Below are positions 27,301 through 39,300 of a stretch of DNA of 64,000 nt, in pieces (positions within the stretch are counted from its first letter, which is position 1; the number at the start of each line of letters is the position of its first letter). The stretch is from contig JAIGNY010002788.1 in the NCBI GenBank assembly GCA_020152595.1, positions 705,001 through 769,000 on the forward strand. The letters run 5' to 3'. The notes under the pieces were generated by a model. That model was not told the DNA's origin. It worked only from the letters and a program-made list of their open reading frames with translations, and did no database searches. The position numbers were made by a program, and so were the translations under genes. This stretch comes from Chiridota heheva. Its lineage: Eukaryota; Echinodermata; Holothuroidea; Apodida; Chiridotidae.

Positions 27301-30300
27301 ACATAGTATATGCTCAATCAGGGACTGTGACAGATAAGACTTCTTATAGAGCCTATGGGACATCATGTGGGACATAAGGTGGGATGCCATGTGGGACATG
27401 GGGTAGGATGCCATATGGAACAGGGTGGAATGCCATGTAGGATACATGTATATGGTGGAATGCTATGCAGGACATAGGGTGGAATGCCATTTGGGACATG
27501 GGGTTGGGATGCCATGTGGGACATGGGGTGGGATGCCATGTGGGACATGGGGTAGGAGGCCATATGGAACAGGGTGGAATGCCATGTAGGATACATAGAT
27601 ATGGTGGAATGCCATGCAGGACATAGGGTAGAATGCCATGGAATGGGATGTCATATGGGACATGGGATGTCATATGGGACAAGGGGTCCCACTCCAATCA
27701 ACAAGTCATTTGCATATAACTTGTTATATGAACTGACACTTTCATACATAGTATGCTCAATCAGGGACTGTGATAGCTTGGATGAGACTTTTTATGGAGC
27801 CTATGGGATGTCATGTGGGACATGGGGTGGGATGTCATGTGGGTCATGAGGTAGGATGCCATGTGGAACAGGGTGGAATGCCATGTGGCACATAGGGTAG
27901 GAGGCTATGTGGGACTTAACTCCTACCAGCTCCCATGTCAGGATTCATTATAGATGATTATGGTTGATTGGAATATTCATATCAACGGTAATCATTACCA
28001 TGTACATGTAAAAAAAGTGTGTAAGAAATATTTTAGAGACTACAGAATATCAAAGAGCTATAGTTAAAGTCCAAATGACATTTTACAAAGACAAATATTG
28101 ACTGAATTTAAAGAGAGTTATTTTAAGAAGAATTTATTCAAAGAAGAATTTGTTCAATTAAGGTATTTTTTGTACTCTTGTATTGTTAAAGGATTATTAA
28201 TATGATTTTCTATGTAGTTTTATATGACAGAGTCTTGAGGAAGAAACATATTGGTCAAAAATATTGCATTAATATCCTCTGGGAAGGTGGGAGGTAGGGG
28301 GAGGCACTCCCACACTGAAGTGGTAGGTATGTGCCGCCCAGAATTTCAAAATTGGACTGCAGAATGAGAGATATTTTTGGTAACTGTAGTATGACAGTAT
28401 ATGATTTTGATACCTGCAGTACGAAAATAAGTGATTTTTGATACCTGCATTAAAAAATTAAATGATATTTGAAACCTGCAGTATGAAAATATGCAATTTT
28501 TTTTAGACCTGCAGTATGAGAGATTGGATTTTTGATACCTGTACTACGAAAATACTGAAAAATGCAGCTGCTGTGGTGGCACTTGTATATATTCCACACA
28601 TATGGAAGTCCCTTCCTCTTCCCTCCCCCTTCCCCGTGATATCTACTATGTATCTTATTCCATTTAGGAGTTATTGAATTTTAAATGTTTGACAAGTATT
28701 TTGAAAAGTGACTGGCATAGTACAACAGTGTGATGTCATAGCTGCACTAACTTGTTTCTTCTAATTTAAAGGGTGTATGCTAGAAAGTATGAAAAGTAGA
28801 TTTATGTGATTGGTTAAAGACTGTGTGTGATCAATTCTCATTTTTCTGTCATTGTTGTCCTTTCTTTCAGGAATTCGACCCTCAAACAGAGGCAGACAGA
28901 AAAGCTCAGAGGTGTATTGTGTCGTCCTTATGCAAACGTTTTCCTGGAATCACCGTCATTGGAGAGGAGGGGGTAAATAAAAATTAGGATATTAACTTAC
29001 ACATGAACATCATGTATCATAATTCTTACTGCTTTATACGATATAGTACTGTAATTATATTTTCACTCCTATAAACTGATTAATTCTCCTTTTTGGTTCT
29101 GATGCGATAGCATCAGGAAGTTATGCGGTCATGATTGCGTATGGGTATGTGTGCGGGTGTATGTATGTGGGTGCGGGTGTGTGTGGGTGAGGGTGTATGG
29201 GGGTGTGTATGTGTGTGTGATGCCAAGCTTGTAAACACAATATCTCAAGAACTAAAGTGGATTCATATCATATATGGTGCACAGGTAGCCCATGGTTCGT
29301 AGATGTGCCCTAATTTTTTTGGTGATGAGGTGATGCATATTAATTAGTGGGCGGGGCTTGACATAAAAATCTCGAAATGTACATATTTCAACAACCGTAT
29401 GTCCGTTTTGTTTCATATTTGGTATAGTAATGTTGTTAGCTAGTGTTTTCGTGCTCATGGTATAAAAACTTTGAATCTCATTATGTGCAGTGGGTGTGGC
29501 TTAAAGTGGTTTTGTCAAATAAAAATTGTAAACATGAATTCTCCAGAATGACACATTTGATTTATGTCGTATGAGGTACATGCAGCCCATGGTCTGCAGA
29601 TGTGCCCTATTAATTTCGTGGTGATGTCATACATAGTAATGAGTGGGTGGGGCATAATGTTAAAATCTGGAAATCCTCATATTTTGACAACTGGATTTCT
29701 GTTTTCATGTTTAGTGTTATTATGCTCTTATTACGCATTGTTGTTATTATACTAGTGTGCATATGTACATCATGTAAAATCGTTAGATCTCATTAATATG
29801 CATGGTGGGCGGGATTTAATGTGGTTTTATTAATAATAGAGCTCGTAAACAGGAACACTGAAGAATGAAACATTGATGTCAGATGTGGTACAGTGATTAT
29901 AAACATGGTATGATTTTTGAAGATTTCATTCCTTTTGCTTGTAACTTTCACATCCAAAAAATATTAAAGCAGTTCAGTTAATTGATGTGCATGTCGTTCT
30001 TTTGTTGAATTTGGGAGTTTCTCCATGATTTGTTTGTATTTTGATATCACAACCCATTAATTCATGTACATGCATGCATTATTCTGTACAAAACACTCAT
30101 TATAACTTCATTACAGTAGCCATTCAGTGGCTACTTTATCCCCAACATACACAATTATATACTAAATATCATGATGTACTAAATATTAATCATGATGTAC
30201 TAAATATTATTCATGATGTACAACTCCTCCATCTATACTGATGGCTCCAAGGAAGGTGACAAGACAGCTGCTGCTGCCATTATCCAAGACACACCCTCAG

Positions 30301-33300
30301 TAGCAGGCTTTCCAACTATTCGTCCATCTTTTCAGCTGGGGCAAAGACCATCCTCCTCACCCTCAACTTTATTGAGTACTCTCTGCTCAGCCACTATGCC
30401 ATCTTCTCCGACTCCAAGGCTGTCCTTACTTTTTTGCTCAATCTTAAATGGGATAACTCCACACCCACCTCCTTCTCCGGAAACTCCTTTTGCCCACCCT
30501 CTGCAGGAAAAGTTATCTTTTCTTCTGGATATCCAGCTATGTTGGCATCCCTGGCAATGACAGTGCTGATGCAGCCGCTAAGCTTGCCCTCAACCTTCAT
30601 CTACCCCATTTCCCCAAACCCTTTCTGACATCAAACCGCTTATAGCTTTCCTTGTTCGTGATCGCTGGCAAACCTCATGGGACTCCCAAATTGATAACAA
30701 ACTTCACGTCATCCAGCCCACTATTCTGATCAAACTCACCATCAACAAACTCTCTTGTGTTAACAATGTCCATATTACCCATCTTAAAATAGGTCACACT
30801 CACCTCACTCACTCCCACCTCCTTGTTGGCTCCCCCAACCCCTCTGCAACAATTGCCATTTCCCCTCACAGTCCATCATGTTCTCCTTGCTTGCCCTCTG
30901 TACAACCTTCTCACAGCTTCCCTTGCTCCCCACAACTCAATTGCCGAGTTCTTCCAGAAAAACCCTCTGGATAAAATGATCTCCTTTCTTCATTATTCTT
31001 CCCTCTACAACCATATTTAGTCCTCCTCTCCCACTCCCCTCTCTCTACTTCTTTTTTCACCCATGCGCCTCCTCTCTCGTTCCCAGCTTCCTGACTTTTA
31101 GTTCTTGTATTTCTTTCAATCTCCCCCTGTTTTCTTTCCTTCCCACATGATCTAACCTCTCAGGCACAATTTGACCCTCATGGTCGTGGTGCCATTAAGC
31201 CCTCATCAAACAAATATGATGTACTTAATATTAATCATGATATTCTAAATATTTATCATGATATATTAAAAATACATGATTATATACTAAATATTTATGA
31301 TGATATATACTAAATATCACGATATACTAAATATTCATCATGATTTACTGAAAATACATGATGATGTACTAAATTGATATGATTTGAAACAGTATTGATT
31401 GTATGCAAACGTATTTGATATAATATATAATAGTGATTTAAAAAGCATGGGAGAAATGAAAATACAAAACAAAATAATATCTTTCTGAAAGCAGAACCAG
31501 AAGGTTTTGTGGTTCTAATACTTTTTTCATATGCTGATTGATTTGTAAGTTTTGTATTAACTGTCATGTCATTGCATATCATGAAATATTTGTTTCATGA
31601 TATCCATTCATAAGCCATACCCACCATGTAGATCAACTAGAGTATTATATATTATATACTGGCATACTCTTGTAAAAAAAGTATAGTTTAAAGATATTTG
31701 TTTTTCTGCATAAAACAATAAGCAACTGCCATAATATTGACCTTGAGTTCCACTCTAGTAGAAGTTTGATCTCACTTCTGGGATCTCCCTCTATTGTAGT
31801 TATATAGCTTAAATATCCCCAGTCAATCTATCTCCATTAACTCTCCTTTAAAGGAATGTTCCCATGGATTTTTATTTTTTTTAAAAGGATAGAGAAAAAA
31901 ATTAGAAACAAAGTGGTGAAAATAACTATGTTAATATCTTATTCTGGTTAGAAGTTATGAAATTTTAAAGTATTTTTTGAATTTGGACAAAAGTGACTGA
32001 TTGGCAACATCTGTGATGTCATACAGACAATTTCAACAAGATGTCTTTTGTATTTTTAAGAATGAGTTAGATTTTTTCTCATTGAAAATGTGATGAAAAA
32101 AACCATTACGATTTCTTGTAAATTATATATTCACCCTTTCCCTATAATGAATCAAAAATGCTGTTCGATAATGTAAAAAAAGTGATAAAATTTGTAAGAA
32201 ATACATAAGAACTGTGCTGGGATTGCCTTAATGACATCACCAAGCTGAAGGACACATACTGTACGAAGAGTTTTTACAAACATTTTCTACTCTTTAAATT
32301 GTTATAACTTCTAAACCGAATAAGATATTAACATAGTTTTTTACCACTTTGTTTCTATAACTTTTCTCTATCATATATGAAAAAATGAAAATCCATGGGA
32401 ATATTCCTTTAAAGGATTAGTTTAGGGGTCAAGCAAGTCCATTGTATATAACAGAGGACTTCAAAACAAACACACTGGTGAAGAATTAAGCATTCAAAAA
32501 TCTTATGTTAAGATTCAAGGTTAAAGTTTGGTGTCATTTGTGTAGAAACGACTGAGTCAGACTAGTTGTGACATCACATCTTCAGATTCCTTAAAGTCTT
32601 TATGTATTCTATCATATTTGTCCAGTGATTTTGTGGCTTAAAAAACATTGGATATGTCAGGAAAGTAGTAAAACAGAATCTAATAAGGGTATTTATAATT
32701 TACCACCTGAAACAAGTTTGAGGAAAAATAATTCAAATAGTAAAAAGGTTAAATAAAGTTTCTTTAAAATACATCAACATTTTAATTGTTAAGAATGTGA
32801 GGATGATGACCTAACCTTCCACAGTAGACTTACTACACCAGTCATTTCTACATAGATAAGAGCTTTAAATTTAAATATCTTCTTAACAGAATAAGATATT
32901 GAAGTAATTCTTTACCATTATTTTTTTAGTTCTTTTATATAACATAAACTTGCCTGACCACTGATCTAATCCTTTAAAGAATACTTGATAACAGATATAA
33001 CAATGAAATATCATTTTTTGGGTGAGTGCAGGGGTGGGGGGAAGGCGGGGGAAACACAATTTTTTTATATATATATTTTTTTATGATTGTAGTTACTGAA
33101 ATCCATTGCATTCATATCCGTGCATTCCACTTCATAAGATTTTCTAATGGATGAATGAAACTTCATAATGAAATTTGTCGGGTCCAATATCCCTTGAAAA
33201 ATCAGTTTTAAGAGTTGTCTTTGGTACAAAAATTGTATTCTTATTCAAGCTAGAGGTCCAGGTTCAATTTCCAGTGGTTCTTCATTCACCAGTGCTTCAC

Positions 33301-36300
33301 AACTAGTTGATCAAACAGCAGTGGACCTCTCTATATAACCTTGGCTGTTGATAAAAGGATGTATATTACCCTGTCTTCCTTCTGTACCTACCATCATTCT
33401 TATGTAAATTACCTTATCTTCCTTCTGTATCTACCATCATTCTTATTCTTTATGTCTCACAAGTATCTGATCCTGGTAATGCACTTCAAGTTTCTGCAAT
33501 TAAATTTCAGCAGGTCCTCAGGGGAGTGTATTTATAAGGGTTTAATGTACGTCACAGTCTGTTGAAAATAAAACGGAACAAAAAATAAAGTGACAAGGCG
33601 GATCTTCAGCATGACATCACTGAATGCATAAATTAAACTGAAAAAGCACCAAACAAATCATCGTACACATGATTATCAAGTTTTTAGCATGCCAATTAAA
33701 ATTTTCTTTTTTAATTTAGGGTTTTCACAAGGACTGTTTTGTGAATATTAATCAGCACACTTCATAATTTCCTACGTCATATCAAGTTAGTCATACTGTT
33801 AAATCTTCTCTGTGTCACATTTGAGTGATGTTTTAATTGGGAATAAAGCTCTGTGACATGAGTACATGTATTAGTCCATTAGGTCACGTGTGGCTTGATG
33901 ACTATACATTGAATCACAACAGTTTATGACTGTTGCTTCCCCAGAGGTTAGTGAGTCAATTACCTATGAATAAACAGTGGGATGTAGCTGCTATTTGTAT
34001 CATTGTGCACCCGGCATTCAGGAGATGTGAGATAGTGTGTCTTGGCATGGTTTGGGGTTTGCCTTTTTGCTTATTTCCAAAAGATGTGAATGAAATTTCA
34101 GTAATTAAAGTGCCTGAACATACTTGTAATATTTTGAACATGAAGAAGTATTAGATACCGGTATGCTTTAAAGGAAATGTAGCACTAATTATTATGTTTC
34201 AATTTTTTTAAATTTTAAAGACTGATACACAGAATTGAGTTCAAACAAACAAACGGAGTTGGAATTATTGATAAAATTTCCCGCGGTTCGAACTGAATGT
34301 GTCCCAAATCTTCCCGCCAAAAAACGCGGAATAAAAAGTGCAATGAATTTTCATTTGCTTTTATTTTTAGCTTGACTATTCGAAGAATAGTAGAGCTATT
34401 CTACCACTCTCGGTGTCGGCATCCGGTAAAGTTTTGGTTAAAGTTTTCATAACTTTAGTTATGAATGCTGTACATTCATGTGACGTGGCATAGGGGTAGA
34501 GGACATGGGTACTAATCAAATGATCATGATTGGAGGGTTGTGTGTGCCTATTAACTAGCTTATTTACATAACAATGAAAATATTTGTTAGGTTAAAGTTT
34601 TGGTTAAAGTTTTTGGTTAAAGTTTTTATAACTTATGAATGATGTACATTCATGTGACTTGGCATAGGGGTAGAGGACATAGGTATTGTTCAAATGAGCA
34701 TGATTGGTGGGGGTTGTATGCACATACTAATTAGTTTATTTGCATAACAATGAAAATATTTGTCAGGTTAAAAGTTTTGGTAAACGTTTTTGGTTAAAGT
34801 TTTCATAACTTAAGTTATGAATGGTGTACACCTGTAACTTGGCATAGGGGTACTGTTAAAGTGAGCATAATTAGGGGTTGTGTGTGCATACTAATTAGCC
34901 TATTTGCATAACAATGAAAATATTTGTATCTATAATATCTCTTAAATTAAAGTGGGAGTGGGAATTTTGCATTACACAAATGATCATATATGTGAAGAGC
35001 ATTGTCTACACTCAATGGTGAGGTGTAGTGTGCATATTAAGTAGGTTATTTTGATAACAACAGAGTTGCATACAAAATATTTAAGGTGAGGTAATAACTT
35101 GCTATTTGGTTCAGTGGTAGAGGGCATTGGTACTACACTGTTCAGTTGAGCATGGTTAGGTGATTGTGTGTTCATAATGATTAGCCTATGTGCATAGCAA
35201 TGAAAATATTTGTATATATGGTCTCTTAACTTAAAGTGGTTTTGCTTGAACAAATGATCATACAGTATATGTTAAGAGCATTGTTCACACTTAATGGTAA
35301 GGCATAGCGTGCATTTGCTGCAATATGTTTGACCTGAGATCAAAGACATATGGCTTATGACTTACTAACTTCACATTTCTAGTTTTGTTGTGATACTGAC
35401 ATTCCTGACATGAATAGCAATCAAAATGTTTGTCTTGCCATGAATAAAGAAGCAAATAAACGTTTCCTTGCTTCTAAAGAATGTTAATTTAGGGGTTTGA
35501 GAAATATAAACAATAAGCAGAATGTCTGGTAGAAGATGACATAATGATAAAGTAGCTGAAGGAATTAGGATGAGGTCATGTGGGACAGGGTAGAATTGTA
35601 TGTAGGGCAGGGTGCGGTGGGATGTTGGTCAGGATGTGTTGGCATGTTAGTCAGGGTGGATTGGCATGTAGAACAGGGTGGATTGGCATGTAGAATAAGG
35701 TGGGTTAACATGTGGAACAGGATGGGTTGGCATGTGGAACAGGGTGGGTTGGCATGTAGAACATGGTGGGTTGACATATGGGACAAGGCGGAATGGCATG
35801 TGGTGGAATGTCATCTGGATTTCAGTTGTGGGTTATGCAAGTGGTGGAATGACATACAGCATCTGGTTTACAGGTGTGATTGCATAGAGTATAGATGTGG
35901 GATGACATTTGGGAAAGGTTGGGATGGAATGTGAGACAGTCTGGAATATGTATTATTAGCAGTGAGGGGATTTGTATCGTTTCCAATGTCTAGTTTGTCA
36001 TACGTTAAGCAATATTGTTTTGCATAATTTTGCTTTAATGTTATTGTACATTTTTCATGCTGCTTGACTTTGCTTGACACACATATTTTCTTAAATTGGA
36101 AGTTGTATTACAATCAATGATGTAGTTCTGGGAATGTGTAGGGGCTGGGGGAGGGTACAAGGTTGAAAAGGGGATTGAATGGCATTCTTTCATTAAGATT
36201 GGCAAGTCAGGGCCTCTCCTTTCTTTGTTATTTAATCGATAGAACTTAAAGAAGACTGCTAGGTTTTACATATTTTCTGAGTTACTGGGTAAGATAACCT

Positions 36301-39300
36301 TGAGCTTTTTTTATCTTAAGATATCTTAGAAAATTCAAAGATATTTTTAAGCTTGTAGTGCAAATGAAAATGTAAATATATCTTTCAAAGCTCATGTAAT
36401 TTGAAATCATCTGCCCATGCTACACTATTTCTGTATATACTTCCCTCTAAAAGCTTATTTTCTTTACTATCTTTGAATAGTCGAGCATACTGTCCTTCTG
36501 ACAGTTCTAGTTATTTATTGGACTCTTTTTCTTCTTCAATTTTTTAAAGACAATATAACTTGAAAGTTTGTAAATATTGAATTCGTTGTTTTTTTGTTCT
36601 TCTATGGATAAAATATGTCTTCCCGCGAACTCCCATTTTTCTCGTGGTTATAACCGCCGAAACTGTAGATTTTTTCAACCGGGCAAACAAGTTTATCTTT
36701 TAAAGGTCTATGGACAGCTATAAAAATGCTGTTTCATCTCCCACTTAAAAGGTATATGGACATATAGAGGTAACATTAGCTAAATTGCATTACAACATTT
36801 CATCAAAATCAGTTCAACATTGACCATTTTACAACTTTTAAATCTCGGCCATATTTGCATATTTTATGCAAATTTTGAGATGAATAACCTTGGGATAAAT
36901 TGAAAACTGCAAGTGCTGTTTTCAAAATTCAAAAACTGTTTTTCTTGGATTATAAATGCTCTTTAGATCATTGTAGAAATTGCCACATGACATGTCCATA
37001 GAGATTTTTTTTTTTTTTTTAATGGAATAATATATCAAAGTAGTTTGTCAAAATTTAGTTTTGCAATTTTGTTAATTTTGCAATTTTTGTTAGTTTTGCA
37101 AGTCATGCCTACTTTATGAACTAATCCATTCAACTGCTTACATGGGAGATATTTACTCTAATAATGAAAGTGAAGATTGAACTTTATATTATTAATCCAG
37201 CTCTTTTGATAGACAAGATAATATGCATGGAGATCATGCTCTGTTAATTTCATTGTAAGTCTGCATATACTGTACCTGGCAATTTGGATACACATGTTGT
37301 GTACTTAACCATATTGACCAAGTAGTCAAAGATAAATGTTATCTATTATTATTTTATTTTTATGTGTATGATTTTGTAGAATCTATTAACTGACAAAGAG
37401 TGCCGTAGTGTAGCTTTTTTAAAACATGTAGCTAGAGTGCATTGCCAGCTGGATTGGAAGCCTATAAGTGCATACAAGTATCACATGAATTCTAATTTCT
37501 TTTGAATTTGTTACTATTGATTGAAGTTTTTGAATTTTCTATGATTTTCAATTTCTTTCGAATTTTGTTAGTAAATTGTATATCTTTTTCAAGGAAGAAT
37601 TTTGTATCATATTTTTACCTGGTGGGGGTACAGAACTTATTTCCCATACATGTTTTTTATTGCCCTGTTAGAATACAGTGTATCTGTAAATTGACCAGCC
37701 CAGTATCTGTGGTGTAGGTATTAAACAGCACAATTACAGTCATCAGATTGAAGGCATTCAGGTATCAGTGAAGCTTTGTCACAGCTTGAGAACTATAAGT
37801 GTAATCATGACATAAAAACACACTGTTTCATTATGTCAACTTTACATTTCCAATGATGACTATGAACCTATGAAGACAGTTTTATGTTTCCATTACTTTA
37901 AAAGAGCAAGGACTTCTTATCATCACTCTGGAAGAAAATGGTCACTGGGGATTTTTAAATAATAAGCAGCCAAAAGATTTTTATTGCAAGATTTTAAAAG
38001 TGTTATTAGCCCTAAGACAAACAAGCTACATGTATTTTGAGTGCTGTGATGGTAGTTCAACATTTTTTATTATATTAATACATGCAGTACATATTGGTAA
38101 TGGTAAAAATAAGGGCTTGAAAGCTTACTCCCACCTCCTTATTGGTTCCCCCCAACCCCTCTGTAACAATTGCCACTGCATCCTCACAATCCAACACGTT
38201 CTCCTTGCTTGCCCCCTGTACAACCTTCCCAGAGCTTCCCTCGCTCCCCACAACTCAATTGCTGAGTTCTTCCAGAAAAATTCTCCGGATAAAATAATCT
38301 CCTTCCTTCAGCATGCATCCCTCTACAACCATATTTAATTCTCCTCTTCCACCCCTTCTCTACTTTGTTTTTGTTTTACCCATGCACCTCCTCTCTCAAT
38401 CACAGCTTTCTGGCTTTTGTTCTTGAATTTCTCTCATTCTTCCCCTGGTTTCTTTCCTTCCTACCTCTAAAATGATCTGACCTCTCAGGCACAATTTGAC
38501 CTTCGTTGTCGTGGTACCGTTAAGACCTCATCAAACAAACAAACAAACAAACTATTTTAATGATAGTTTAATGTCAAAAAGATGAAATGTTAAAAACAAA
38601 GCAAATGCTCATTAGTTGAATTTTGATATCAGAAGTGTTCTGTTCTTTAAAACGTTATTTACAAAGTTTATGTTTTGCTTCAATCATATCAGAATCCCAT
38701 CTTTTCTGAATTTTCAACTCCTCATTGTAGCTGTACTTTGCTGTTTATGTAAAGGTCTATGTACATTTAGAGCAAAATTACCTATTGGTAGATAAGCCTT
38801 TGAATTGGGGGAAATCTGTTATTTTGTAGTTATGGGTGATTAATGTGTGGGAGCATTTTCATTATGTATGCTAAAGTTTTTTTCACCTTTCTAGCTGATA
38901 AATATCGTGCATGCATACCCATGTTATGTGCACTCTATGGATCCATACAATTCCCTTTGGTGCATGAGTCTCACCTCGGGTGCATGCTGCTGCCATTAGT
39001 TTATGCATTATCTCTTTCTACAAGTAGTGCATGCAGCTTCATGTACTGGTAGTACTTGCAGCTACCAGTAGTACTTGCTGCCACCAGTAGCACCTGCAGC
39101 TACCAGTGGCACCTGCAGCTACCAGTGGCACCTGCAATTACCAGTAGCACCTGCAACTGCCAGTGGCACCCGCGGCTGCCAGTGGCACCCACGGCTGCCA
39201 GTGGCACCAGCGGCTGCCAGTGGCACCCGCTGCCAGTGGGCCAGTGGCACCCGCGGCTGCCAGTGGCACCCCGAGCTGCCAGTGTCGGCACCCGCCCAGC

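Larger units (their letters stand above)
340..28870 (+). other. BPNT1: BPNT1 intron 1 (28,531 bp)
   Basis: GT at 340 and AG at 28870. The repeats recognised inside are annotated separately. In the remaining AT-rich stretches (340-1255, 4490-5780, 6910-8640, 10130-12280, 14060-15120, 15240-18055, 22905-26395 and 27935-28365) I see no coding region, RNA gene or element I can name, apart from short duplicated fragments and homopolymers. A conserved regulatory element cannot be excluded by reading. Confidence 0.85.
34368..36510 (+). mobile_element. Helentron-like non-autonomous element with internal tandem repeats
   Basis: The left end GCTTGACTATTCGAAGAATAG matches the complement of CTATCTTTGAATAGTCGAGC, which ends at 36485 and is subterminal on the right. 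It is followed by a hairpin ACTGTC-CTTCT-GACAGT (36489-36505) and then CTAG before TT. Asymmetric inverted repeats plus a 3' hairpin, with tandem repeats inside, are the described layout of Helentron-associated elements. No Rep/helicase is seen. The exact ends are uncertain by a few bases. Confidence 0.6.
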
